A stretch of DNA of 52,500 nt from Prorocentrum cordatum (taxonomy: Eukaryota > Sar > Dinophyceae > Prorocentrales > Prorocentraceae): contig CAUYUJ010017835.1 in the NCBI GenBank assembly GCA_963575745.1, forward strand, positions 1 through 52,500. The letters are read 5' to 3'. This document shows positions 44,037 to 52,500 of the stretch, piece by piece; the stretch's first letter is position 1; every line of letters starts with the position of its first letter. The notes below the pieces were generated by a model. That model was not told where the DNA came from, did no database searches, and was given only the letters and a program-made list of their open reading frames with translations. Made by a program: the position numbers and the translations under genes.

Positions 44037-44946
44037 GGGGATACGCGAAACGCGAAATAAACAAAGGTGCAGCGAACCCCCGGGCACTCGGGCAAGCCCT
44101 CACAGCGGCCTACTCGGACTCTCGAGATCCCTTCATGCATCATCCTCGTGCCGGAGGTGGCGCCTGGAGCTCGACATCCCGGCGGGCGCGCCGTGGCCCC
44201 CCAATCTGTGTTGCTGACAAGCGGCTCAGACTCCTCCAGCCCTTTAGGGCAGGAGGTGGTCTAGGACTCCTCTTCCAAACCTCTCATTCCCCTTCGGGGA
44301 AAAGGTCCCTCTGGGTGCGTTCAAAGAGGGCCGCCGGCCTCAGCGAGAAGGCGCAGATCATTGATGTGCCTCAGGTTTGGGGCCAATGTTGGCCTCATGG
44401 GGTGGGCAACGCTGTTGAAGGACCCCCCTTCTTTGGTCGATGGTCTCCCAGATGGCCCCAAGACGGCCCGAAAAGCCATCAATAGAGCCCCAAGAGGCTC
44501 CCAAGGCCAAGGCTCCCAAGAGACCCCCGACTGGCACGCAAGACGCTCCAAGAGGCCCCCCGAGAGTCGACGAGAGGCCTCCAAGACACCCCAAGATACC
44601 TCTAAGGGGCTCTCCAGAGACACCCCAAGACACCCAAGGAAGGATCCAAGGGGCCTCTGGCCCACTCAGGCCCCCGACAACTCCAAATGATGCCACGCTC
44701 CCCCGTTCAGGGCAGCTCCACTGGACATCGTGTCTGGATGGGATGCTGGGGATACGCGAAGCGTTAATGATGAAAGGTGCAGCGAACCCCCAGACACTCA
44801 GAAGTACCAATGCAAAACTCCAAAGCACCAAGGGCAAAAGCAAGCCCCCACGGCGGTCTGCTCGGGCTCTCGAAATCCCTTCGTGTATCCTCCTCGTGCT
44901 GGAGGTGGCGCCTTGAGCTCGACACCCAGGCGGGCGCGTCATGGCC
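44037..44946. repeat. Diverged single copies of the satellite modules, left of the retrogene
   Basis: Segments 44037-44263 and 44700-44946 match the ~320-bp module of the array (GCAGCGAACCCCC, CACTCAGAAGTACCAAT, CACGGCGGTCTGCTCGGGCT, GAGCTCGACACCCAGGCGGG). Between them, 44430-44690 is the phased AA/CAAG segment (GATGGCCCCAAGACGGCCCG and on). The last module stops at GCGTCATGGCC (44946); its second half resumes at 46801. Many substitutions separate these copies from the array, so they are older. Confidence 0.8.
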
Positions 44947-45320
44947 GCCAAATATGTTTTCCAGGCGTGTACAAGCTACACTGGTCTGGCAGGCTCGATC
45001 CAATGATCCTAGCCCAGGCCTGACCGCGAGAGGCAGGCGGGCGAGCATCCTAGAGCTCAAATCCCAAATCAAATACACCTCCACATGAAGCGTCCCTGCA
45101 GCATTCATTTCGTGCAACCTACGTCCTCAACAGTCGCACTTGCAGTGGTTCTAACCCACCTTGGGGAAAAGCCGCAATGGACGCAGTGCATGTGGATATA
45201 TCGCAGCGCTCAGCTGGCTGCAGCCAGCACCTGTAAATCTGTGTCAGAAATATTGCAATTGACAGCGCCGCATGAAGCGCGCACCCGCTCCCGATTGCCG
45301 ACTGGAGCGGCCGAGTGTGT

Positions 45321-46697
45321 TCATGCTACTTGGCTGCCTCTGCCTATCTTCGTCACGCACGCGTTCTGCCACTCCGCCTTCTGCTCGACGACGCAGGTAT
45401 GAAGTAGATCTCGCTGCATCGACCTGAATTTGGCGGCCTTCTCTGGGTCGACTAGCTTGGTGCTGATGAGGTCGACGTACCCCGCGGCAGTGCCAGAGGC
45501 GAGCAAGCCAGCCCTTTCAAGACGCTTGCCGCACTCTTCGAGGCCGCGGAAGCCGGCCATCGATGTCACAATCGGCACGCCCATGGCGACGGCCTCGAAA
45601 GTCTTTACGCTGATCCCACTATTGACCGTATCCAAGAACGGGTTGAGAAGCGCCAGCGTCTGCGGCATGATATCGCGCTGGAGCTGCTCCATCGAGACTT
45701 CCATCTTCATGAGCACGCAGGATTTCCGCAATCTTGCCATCTTGCCGGGGAATTTGGACATCATGTACCGGGAGATCGCGCCGACGAAGACGACCTTCAG
45801 TCGCCTGATACCCGATGGCACAGCCTCCGTTTTGTCGCAGATCTCATCTAGGTGCCCCCCGCTGACCAGCTCGGACACGAATCTTCTGTTCTCTGCGTGA
45901 TCGTTGGCCACCATGGTCAAGTACGGCTGGGTCCAGTTCTGCGGAATCTCCGCCTGGAGGCTGGAGCTGAACAACTCCTCCACGTGCTCAAGGTTCAGGG
46001 GCCACGCCTCGAAGTCTGGCCCTGGGAGCCCGAGGCGGGACTTCATGCGGTTGAGCTCAGCGGCGTCCACGTCTGAGATGGACATCGCCCGCGAGCTCAC
46101 GTTGAGCCAGCGGCTGACCATGGTCGGAGCCCTCGTGCGGCAGAAGGCCAGCTCGTGCCCCGCGTAGCACCGGTTGTACGGGTTGTCGTCCAGCACGAGG
46201 GTGACCCGGCCGCGCAGGTCCGGGTCCCTCTCCAGGGCCTTCAGCGCAGTCTCCGCCGAGTAGGTGAACTCCAGCTCCCAAGCCCATCCGAAGAGGTAGA
46301 TGTGGGTGTACCGGTGCATCAGCTTCTGGACGCGGGACGCGTTGAAGCTGGATCTGTTTCCGCCTGGCCTGACGTGAAAGTTCGTGGACGCTGAGAGTAG
46401 CTCCATAGCCTTGCGGGAGCCCCAGTCGGGGGAATCATAGCCCTCCTCTGTCAGAGTGTCTACGCCGAAGCCGCAGTTCTTCAGATCCATCATGAGGGCC
46501 ATCTGGCGAACACCGCTGCCGTAGTGACTGTTCATTCCCTTCGCGCTGATTGCCAGCGCATATTTCTGTTGCGTGCCAGGGCTCAGCGTCTGCTCATGGC
46601 CGATGTGAGACGCATATACTGACACTGGCGAAGTCCTGTCAACAACTATGCATGTTGCTACTCTGGCGAAGCTGACGACAATGAGGCCACGAAACAT
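45321..46697 (-). CDS. GT-B (GT4-like) glycosyltransferase, intact and intron-free
   Basis: 458 codons without interruption, ATG at 46697, TGA at 45321-45323. An N-terminal hydrophobic segment (about residues 4-18, LIVVSFARVATCIVV) suggests a signal peptide or a short type II anchor, so the protein probably works in the secretory pathway. The N-terminal half has a Rossmann-like region with HIYLFGWAWELEF. The C-terminal half has LKVVFVGAISRYM and the donor-binding signature SGISVKTFEAVAMGVPIVTS, with Glu368 in the position of the family's conserved nucleotide-sugar-contacting Glu, then GFRGLEECG. This is the glycosyltransferase group 1 (GT4) pattern; donor and acceptor cannot be told from sequence. 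The ORF has no introns and is preceded, 80 bases upstream, by a spliced-leader relic. It is the best gene candidate in the window. Confidence 0.85.
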   Translation of the reverse strand: MFRGLIVVSFARVATCIVVDRTSPVSVYASHIGHEQTLSPGTQQKYALAISAKGMNSHYGSGVRQMALMMDLKNCGFGVDTLTEEGYDSPDWGSRKAMELLSASTNFHVRPGGNRSSFNASRVQKLMHRYTHIYLFGWAWELEFTYSAETALKALERDPDLRGRVTLVLDDNPYNRCYAGHELAFCRTRAPTMVSRWLNVSSRAMSISDVDAAELNRMKSRLGLPGPDFEAWPLNLEHVEELFSSSLQAEIPQNWTQPYLTMVANDHAENRRFVSELVSGGHLDEICDKTEAVPSGIRRLKVVFVGAISRYMMSKFPGKMARLRKSCVLMKMEVSMEQLQRDIMPQTLALLNPFLDTVNSGISVKTFEAVAMGVPIVTSMAGFRGLEECGKRLERAGLLASGTAAGYVDLISTKLVDPEKAAKFRSMQRDLLHTCVVEQKAEWQNACVTKIGRGSQVA

Positions 46698-46777
46698 GCA
46701 AAGGTGGGTGATTAGAGCACCAGCTCACCACATCAATCCACCCAGACTGTGCGTTTGTCGAATGGGTGCCAAGACGG

Positions 46778-46799
46778 CTTGAGCCAAACTGGCTACGGA
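46778..46799 (-). other. Dinoflagellate spliced-leader (DinoSL) relic
   Basis: On the minus strand the 22 bases match the DinoSL at 21 of 22 positions (one T-to-G change at position 10: CCGTAGCCAG then TTTGGCTCAAG). DinoSL is normally added to mRNAs by trans-splicing and is not encoded next to genes. A genomic copy directly 5' of an ORF is therefore the known mark of an mRNA that was reverse-transcribed and reinserted. The expected number of such near-matches by chance in this window is far below one. Confidence 0.9.
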
Positions 46800-46800
46800 G

Positions 46801-47140
46801 ATGGCCCAACAATCTTGATTGCCGGCGAAAGGCTCAGACTCTTCCTATCACGGGATAAATCCTCATTCGGTATCGGATGTCCCCATCTATCACTTCTCAT
46901 CGCAGCCTCTGAACGGGTATCCTGCAGGTTCCAACCTACCAAGTCAAGCTGCAGCGAACCCCAATCACCACTCGTGCACTCAGAAGTACCAATTGCAAAG
47001 GCAAGCCTTCGCGGCGGTCATCTCACGACTTTCGAAATCCCTTCATGTATCATATTCGTGCTGGAGGTGGCGCCTTGAGCTCGACATCGAGGCTGGCGCG
47101 TCATGGCCCACAAATCTTGATTGCCCGCGGCGACTGGTGT
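46801..47140. repeat. Second half of the split satellite module, plus one more module
   Basis: It resumes the array consensus at ATGGCCCAACAATCTTGATTG and continues through GGCTCAGACTCTTCC, CATCGCAGCCTCTGAACGGG, GCAGCGAACCCCAATCACCA and the next CACTCAGAAGTACCAATTGC to GCGTCATGGCCCACAAATCTTG near 47120. Divergence from the array is similar to that of the copy on the left side of the insert. Confidence 0.8.
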
Positions 47141-47279
47141 GGAAATTCCCTGGACCCCCCCTGGGAACCTCCCGGAAAACCTAAGAACCCTCCAGGGGTC
47201 GGGAGGGTTCCCCCCCAGATCCCGTGCGGAGGGCGGGGGGGGGGGCTTGGGTTTGTTCCTGCGGGATTTCTGGGGGTCG

Positions 47280-47830
47280 CTACTTCCTGGCACGAGCCCC
47301 AGGAGGGTTCAGCGCCAGGTGACTGCGAGCACGAGCCCCGCAGGGTTCCGCGCCCCCAATTGAAGCAGCACGAGCCCCGAAGGGTTCAGCGCTACATTCT
47401 GGCACGAGCCCCGAAGGGTTCAGCGCCAGATGACTGCGAGCATGAGCCCCGAGAGGTTCAGCGCCCCAAGTTGAAATAGCACGAGCCCCGAAGGGTTCAG
47501 CGCTAGTGGCACGAGCCCCGACGGGTTCAGCGCCACGTGACTGCGAGCACGAGCCCAGGAGGGTTCAGCGCTACTTCCTGGCACGAGCCCCGAAGGGTTC
47601 AGCGCCAGGTGACTGCGAGCACGAGCCCCGAAGGGTTCCGCGCCCCCAGTTCAAGCAGCACGAGCACCGAAGGGTTCAGCGCTACATTCTGGCACGAGCC
47701 CCGAAGGGTTCAGCGCCAGATGACTGCGAGCACGAGCCCCGAGAGGTTCAGCGCCACCAGTTGAAGTAGCACGAGCCCCGAAGGGTTCAGCGCTAGTGGC
47801 ACGAGCCCCGAAGGGTTCAGCGCCAGTGAC
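47280..47830. repeat. Minisatellite of 30-39-bp monomers with 291-bp higher-order period
   Basis: About 16-17 monomers share the core GCACGAGCCCCGAAGGGTTC and differ in their tails (CAGCGCCAGGTGACTGCGA; CGCGCCCCCAGTTGAAGCA; CAGCGCTACATTCTG; CAGCGCTAGTG). The series beginning CTACTTCCTGG at 47280 repeats at 47571, 291 bases later, with the tails in the same order. The Arg/Glu-rich open frames over it are by-products. Confidence 0.9.
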
Positions 47831-47833
47831 TGC

Positions 47834-47921
47834 CCTCCTGCTCCTCCTCTTCCTCCTCCTCCTCCTCCTCCTCCTCCTCCTCCTCCACATCCTCCTCCAC
47901 CTCCTCTTCCTCATCTTCCTG
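47834..47921. repeat. (CTC)n/(TCC)n triplet microsatellite
   Basis: An almost pure CTC run of about 50 bases followed by interrupted CTC, CAT and TTC triplets. On the minus strand it reads as a Glu/Glu-Asp run. It lies directly after the minisatellite. Confidence 0.9.
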
Positions 47922-48179
47922 GACACTCATTTTGAGCGGATTTGCCTGACCCTCGACAGACCCCCGAAGACGGGCGAAGGCAGCGCCGAAACGACCAGAG
48001 ATCGCTCCGAGACGCACAAGATTATCTCGCCGAAACACGACCCAGACGAATCTCACGACAGGGTTCATGAGGAGAATGATGAATGCGATTCAAGACGAGA
48101 TGTATGATCTTGGGGGGGCAACCAAGAATACATATATATAGAGAGCTTATTAGCACACCCTGTGGGACCTATCGATGGA

Positions 48180-49200
48180 GACCCGGCGAACTGCCATACA
48201 GCGTGCCAGGAGGTGCCACCTACAAGTTAAAGCTGCAACGAGCCCCGATCACCACTCAAGCACTCAGAAGTACCTTACGGCAGTCTGCTCGGGATCTCGA
48301 AATCCTTATGTATCCTCCTCGTACTGGAAAGTGGCACCTTGAGCTCGGCAGGACATGGCACACAAATCTGAACCGCTGGCAGGAGATTCGTACTCCTATC
48401 ACTGAGTAAATGCTCATCCGGAGCCAAATTCTATGTTACTAGCTAGCTATAGCTTGTCATCACAGCCTCTGAACGACAGTCCATAAATTTGACTTAGAAA
48501 TTGCGAGGAGGTTCCGCCTACCTATGTAAGCTGCACGGAACCCCAATCACCACTCGGGCACTCAGAAGTACCAATTGCAAAAGCAAGCCCTCACGGCAGT
48601 CTGCTCAGGCTATCGAAATCCTTTCATGTGTCATCCTCGTGCTGTTGGTGGCGCCTCGAGCTCGTCATCCAGGCGGGCGCGTCATGGCCCCACAATCTGA
48701 ATTGTTGGCGTGAGGCTCGCACTCTTCCTACCACGAAATAATCCTCACCCAGCACCGGATGTTCCTATCAATTGCTCATCATCACAGCCTCTGCACGGAT
48801 ACACAACAGTTTGCCCTACAACTTCCAGGGAGGTTCCGCCTGCTCATCCCACCAGCTCTTTCGAGCGGAGGTTCTCGAAAAGCAAGCCCTCACGGCCGTC
48901 TGCTCGGGCTCTCGAAATCCCTTCATGTATCATCCTAAGCTCGACATCCAGGCGGGCGCGCCATGGCCCAAAGACGTGGATTGCCGGCGAGAGGCTCGGA
49001 CTCTTCCCATCACGAGAACCCCATCTACGGCTTATCATCACAGCGCCTGAAAGGAGATCCAACAAGCTGTCCCACGATTTGCAAGGAGGTTCTGCCTACC
49101 AATGAAGGCAGCAGCGAATTCCGATGACCACTCGGGCACTCAGAAGTGCCGATTGCAAAAGCAAGCCCTCGCGCCTCTGAATGGAGATTGCGCAAATTAA
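48180..49200. repeat. Four diverged ~300-bp satellite modules in simple tandem
   Basis: Module landmarks (CACTCAGAAGTACC or the following CAAGCCCTCACGG) recur near 48261, 48559, 48870 and 49137, that is every ~280-310 bases. The array to the left pairs two such modules inside each 1.17-kb unit, whereas here they stand as simple tandem copies. Each has lost parts and carries many substitutions. This arrangement may show the older form of the family. Confidence 0.7.
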
Positions 49201-49750
49201 TCTGCAATTCGCCACGAGGTTCCGCCCACCGATCCCACCAGCCATCCAGGGGAGGAAGTAGCTTAGGGCGTTGCCTCTTCCAGCCTCTGTCTTCACCTTT
49301 GGGGAAAGGTTTGCCCCTCCCCCTCCACCCTCCCCCCCCGGGTCTAGACGTGACGGGGCGGCCAGCGAGGCGTTGGACAGTCCAAGAAGGCTTCAGCGAG
49401 AAGGCACAGAACACTTGTTTTGCGTAGGTTCTGGGACAATGTTAGACTCCTGGGCTGAGGGGGCGGGAGGGGGGGAGGCAACACTGTTAAAGGACACCCC
49501 CTTCTTTCACCGATAGCCTCCAATGTGGCCCCAAGACGGCCCGAAAAGTTCCCAAGAGAGCCCCAAGAGGCCCCAATAAGCCCCCCAGAGGCACCCGAGA
49601 CGCTCCAAGAGGCTCCCCAAGAGCGGGCCAGAGACCCCCAAGACGCCCCCCCAGGATGTTTCGCAGAGGCCTTCAAGAGACACCCCAAGACACCCAAGAA
49701 AGGATGCAAGGGGCCTCTGGCCCACACAGGCCCCCGACAACTCTAGCCCA
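49201..49750. repeat. Diverged satellite copy with phased AA/CAAG segment
   Basis: CTTCAGCGAGAAGGCACAGA and GGCAACACTGTTAAAGGACA match 44335-44430. 49515-49740 matches the phased segment at 44440-44690 (GCCCCAAGACGGCCCGAAAAG; CACCCCAAGACACCCAAG; AAGGGGCCTCTGGCCCAC). The two regions are therefore copies of one longer ancestral unit. The array unit carries only part of this stretch. Confidence 0.7.
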
Positions 49751-50540
49751 AGAGTGCCTCAAGAGGCTCCGAAGAGGCATCCTCCCCCTTCTCCTGTTTC
49801 CTTCTTCTCCTCCTCTTCCCCTTCCTCCCCCCCGCGTTCCCCGAAACCTTTCCAAACCGACTCGGGGAACACATGGTCCGATAGGTTGGCCAAGCTCTAG
49901 CCCAGCTGTCGGACACATAGGCGCTTCCACAAGGGCAGGGGGCGGCGGTGATTCGCCGCAGGCGTCTTCGATTAACTTCCACGATCGTCGCAAGCTCTGA
50001 CTCCTTCTGGGGGATGGCGGAATGGCGTAAGCCGAATCCGACCGCCCACCGGGCTGAGGGGCGTGTGGAACTTAACTAGAGCGCCTTACAGTGCTTTAGT
50101 CCTCCCTCACTTAATACCCCCTGGAGGCCTCCGCCATTCCGCCGCCTGGCTGCGCCCAAGCCCCTTTTCGGTCCCCAAGACGCCTCCAAGACTGCTTCCA
50201 CGACGAGCTCGGTTTACATGTCGTTCTGAGGACGCCTCCGGGGCGCATTTTGGCGCCATTTCGGTCCCTTCGGGGCCCCATCCTGGCCTCCAAAATCTGC
50301 TCCCAGGGCCCTCGAGTGTGCCTTCGTGGCCCGCTCTCGCCGAAAAGCTGGAAGGTTGAAAAGTATCGCAAATACTACGTTTTTGTTCACGATGTTCGCT
50401 TCCCCGAGGGTGACCCCGACGCTTCTTACAACTGCCTTTCGGGCTCGTCTGGAGATTTTCATATTTCAAATTGGGGCGCCGTTTTTCGGCGCGCTCTGGG
50501 GTCCATTTTGGAAGATTCGGGGGCCCACTTGGGCCTCCCA
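49751..50540. other. Spacer, no gene recognised
   Basis: Pyrimidine-rich tracts (49785-49845), then mixed sequence with GC-rich and AT-rich patches. Open frames on both strands here (for example + 50250 onwards) have no domain, and their downstream parts are read from low-complexity DNA. No RNA gene or terminator is evident. Confidence 0.5.
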
Positions 50541-50900
50541 ACGGACCCAAAAGAAGGGCCCAAGACGACCCAAGTGGGCCCCAAGATGGCCCAAGAGGGC
50601 TCCAACACAGCCCAAGAGGACCCCAAGATCGACCCCCAAGACGGCCCAAGAGGCTGCCAAAAAGACCACAATGCTGCCCAAGAGGGCCCCAAGGCGGCCC
50701 AAGGACGGCCCAAGAGTGGCCCACAGGAGGAGCCCGAACAAACTTGTCGAGCCCTCCGCCCCAAGAGGCCCCACAGGAGGCCCCAAGAACCCCAAGAAAC
50801 CCCACGAGGCCCCCAAGAGGCCCGAAGACCCCCTCGACAGGCCCAGAAGAGGCCCCAACAGCATCCCCAAGAGGGCCCGAGAGACTTCACTGGCACCCGA
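50541..50900. other. Helically phased CAAG tract
   Basis: AA steps start at 50562, 50572, 50583, 50593, 50604, 50614, 50625, 50638, 50648, 50659, 50670, 50680, 50691, 50701 and 50712. The intervals are 10, 11, 10, 11, 10, 11, 13, 10, 11, 11, 10, 11, 10 and 11 bases, an average of 10.7. The units between are GC-rich (GGCCC, GGGCTCC). It is related in style to the phased parts of the satellite. It could also be read as a degenerate seven-residue peptide repeat (GPKxAQE), but I think the DNA-level explanation is better. Confidence 0.7.
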
Positions 50901-51000
50901 ATGGTACCACTTGAAGCCTGCATACTCAAGAAGCACCCAAGAGGCATCCCGGAGCCTCGCGGACACAGACTTTTATGGTTTACGCCTGGCTTACCTGTGT

Positions 51001-51140
51001 CGTCGTCCTCGTCATCGTCGTCGTCATCGTCGTCGTCGTTGTTGTTCCCTGCGTCACCTCTATTGCATTCCTCTCTCTCCTCCTCCTCTTCCTCCTCCTC
51101 CACGTCCTCCTCATCCTCCTCATCATCCTGCTCCTCATCC
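51001..51140. repeat. Interrupted CGT/CTC triplet tract
   Basis: A run of GTC/GTCGTCATC triplets (about 51000-51045) is followed by CTC/TCC triplets (51070-51140). In the minus frame 50459-51190 this reads as a Glu/Asp run of more than 40 residues. The surrounding frame has no domain, so I treat it as microsatellite. Confidence 0.8.
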
Positions 51141-51190
51141 CCCTTTTCCAACCCCACTCCCTTCGATCGACATGCCTCCGGCGGTACCAC

Positions 51191-52190
51191 TGGTATGCCA
51201 CTTCAGCCATGAACCATCCGACACCTCCCTGGCACCAGGGATCCACGCCCGCAAGGGTCCACATGACGCTCACGATACCACTTCGGTACTACTTGAGTCA
51301 TCCCGATTGCACCAACCCAGACACCATACAGTAGACATGTGCCTTCGCAAAGCATTCCACGCAACCCCGAGCAGCATCCAAGAGGCTTCGGAACCCACAG
51401 CCCAAGCACGAAGGCCACTAGATCTCGGGCAGTGTGTCACGTGTTATGGCATGAAGCAACATGACGCCGCACGCCATGCCTGAGTTCACGCCCAAACAGA
51501 ACATGACGTCCAAGACAAACAACATCCAAGACGCCCGCATGCATCGTCAGAACCCCGACCCCCTACCTGGGACCTAGAACTCGCGCTGAGCCTACATGCG
51601 CCTGCTCCCACACCTACGTCGCTTGTGGACTCGATCCAAGATCAATGTTGGACGCTCCTGGGCTTCACATAGACCCCACAAAAAAAACCCAAACTGGCCC
51701 CAAACCAGCCCGCTTTTCAATGGCATTCCGACGGAGTTACGGCCCAACACGGACGAGCTATCGCTTCGGCCGTTCAACGCTCGCATGAGCCGCATGGGTC
51801 CCTGCTTGGCTTGTTTTAGGCAGCGTTCGGGCCGTTTTGAGTTGTCCTTGGGCAATGTTCGGCCTATTTGTGACCCTCTGGTGTGGAAAACAAACAAAGG
51901 CCCAAAGAGCCACCGTCCATATCACTGGTCCGTCGGTACTGATGACGGGACGACGACCAAGCGGCAAATCTACGATCGATCAGCCGCGCGGCATGCCTGA
52001 CCGTAACAGGCTACGGGTTGGGAACAACAATGGAGCGCAAGCAAAAACAACCAAACACACCTGCGGGAGGTCGCGTATGGTTTTCTGCATATGTTCATGC
52101 CGTCGTGGAACCGACTTCGCCTCGTCCGGCGAGAACTGGAGTGGGCGGGCGGTGAACGCGAAGCGTCTTGAATTATTTGTTTTGTTCCCG
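51191..52190. other. Spacer, no gene recognised
   Basis: Mixed-composition DNA with only short, overlapping frames. No satellite module, retroelement motif or RNA gene is seen. A small perfect hairpin, GACCC-GAA-GGGTC, lies just beyond it at 52228-52240. Confidence 0.4.
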
Positions 52191-52500
52191 TCAGGGAGGA
52201 ATTGGCAGTTCCCGTCCACGTGGGTTAGACCCGAAGGGTCGCTGCCAGTTGGAATGTCCAAAATCATCCAACATGGCGCCCAAACGCCACCAGATATTGT
52301 CCGAGTGGATTTGACCCAATGTGAAAATGATTCGTGAGCCGATGACGAGCTGACCCCATGGCGTTGGGACCCAGTAGCGTGGGTTAGCCTGGCAGATGGC
52401 CTCATGGACTGGTGGTGTCAACTGTTCAGGTAACCTGGTGATGCGGTTCCGGTGGGCCCAGTGGCCTGGCAAGCCCCAACGAGGCCCCCAAGGGGAAGCC
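52191..52500 (-). CDS. Partial ORF entering from the right edge
   Basis: A minus-strand frame is open from the window end to a stop at 52191 (about 100 codons) and has no start within the window. The composition is protein-like (NRITRLPEQLTPPVHEAICQ; HSDNIWWRLGAMLDDFGHSN) and unlike the Arg/Ser-rich shadows nearby. I recognise no family. It may be an exon or a retroelement fragment. Confidence 0.3.
   Translation of the reverse strand, partial: ASPWGPRWGLPGHWAHRNRITRLPEQLTPPVHEAICQANPRYWVPTPWGQLVIGSRIIFTLGQIHSDNIWWRLGAMLDDFGHSNWQRPFGSNPRGRELPIPP

Larger units (their letters stand above)
44947..46800 (-). mobile_element. Retroposed mRNA copy (processed gene) inserted in a satellite module
   Basis: The insert runs from the DinoSL relic (5' end at 46799) through an 80-base leader and the glycosyltransferase ORF to about 374 bases beyond the stop. 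A satellite module is split exactly around it: the left half ends GCGTCATGGCC at 44946, the right half starts ATGGCCCAACAATCTTG at 46801. ATGGCC occurs at both joins (44941-44946 and 46801-46806), as expected of a short target-site duplication. No T-run is seen at the left join, so a poly(A) tail is absent or eroded. Confidence 0.75.

Noticed and set aside
44941-45060. Poly(A) remnant at the 3' join of the retrogene
   Set aside because: I looked for a T-run on the + strand near 44947-45100 and saw none, so it is not claimed.
47045-47769. Arg/Glu-rich repeat proteins over the minisatellite
   Set aside because: All three frames are open for stretches because of the monomer composition. Monomer lengths are not multiples of three, so no stable peptide repeat results.
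50459-51190. Minus-strand ORF with a long Glu/Asp run as an acidic nuclear protein
   Set aside because: The acidic run is the reverse of the CTC/GTC triplets; the rest has no domain.
50250-51212. 320-codon + strand ORF rich in Pro, Gln and Ser
   Set aside because: Most of it is read from the phased CAAG tract and the triplet microsatellite. There is no conserved segment, and an equally long shadow frame exists on the same strand.
1-52500. CRISPR array, bacterial operon, tRNA or rRNA genes
   Set aside because: The repeats are long satellites or minisatellites without constant spacers. No Shine-Dalgarno-led gene series, cloverleaf or rRNA core sequence was found by reading.

Overview
The window looks like nuclear DNA of a dinoflagellate. 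A 22-nt stretch at 46778-46799 (minus strand) matches the dinoflagellate trans-spliced leader (DinoSL) at 21 of 22 positions, and it lies 80 bases upstream of an intron-free glycosyltransferase ORF. The rest fits a large repeat-rich genome: GC-rich, gene-poor, long satellite arrays and many decayed retroelement ORFs. Nothing looks bacterial; I see no rRNA or tRNA gene and no CRISPR array.

Layout. (1) 1-16593 is a head-to-tail satellite of about 15 units of about 1.17 kb. Each unit holds two copies of a ~320-bp module plus a segment in which AA/CAAG steps recur every 10-11 bp. Units 1-7 are nearly identical; units 8-14 are older and show a ~3.47-kb higher-order period. (2) 16594-18720 has no gene I can name. 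(3) 18721-23707 is a ~5-kb minus-strand element with ~245-bp direct repeats at both ends and a reverse transcriptase with clear A, B and C motifs. (4) 23691-26149 holds a broken minus-strand protein with a Tpt1/KptA-like (RNA 2'-phosphotransferase) domain followed by a zinc knuckle. (5) 26037-43636 reads on the minus strand as a very large Ty1/copia-type region with 172-bp LTR-like ends: a gag-like coiled coil, a gag core, CCCH zinc fingers, protease, integrase, RT and RNase H, then about 8 kb of further coding remnants that include a second Tpt1-like protein with a zinc ribbon. A short DNA motif recurs at least 13 times in this region, always on the same strand. (6) 43637-50000 is a mosaic of diverged single copies of the satellite modules, a ~30-39-bp minisatellite and one intact gene, a GT-B glycosyltransferase. 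That gene appears to be a spliced-leader-tagged mRNA copied back into the genome in the middle of a satellite module. (7) 50000-52500 has helically phased and triplet-rich low-complexity DNA and one partial ORF running off the right edge.

The main points of interest are the copia-type region apparently carrying a tRNA-splicing (Tpt1-like) enzyme gene, with a paralogue next to it; the DinoSL-tagged retrogene whose insertion point can be read from the split repeat; the strand-specific 12-nt motif spread through the copia region; and the 10.5-bp phasing shared by the satellite and its dispersed relatives. Nearly all retroelement ORFs carry frameshifts or stops, so they are described as remnants. 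Family calls rest on motifs read by eye; no database search was possible.
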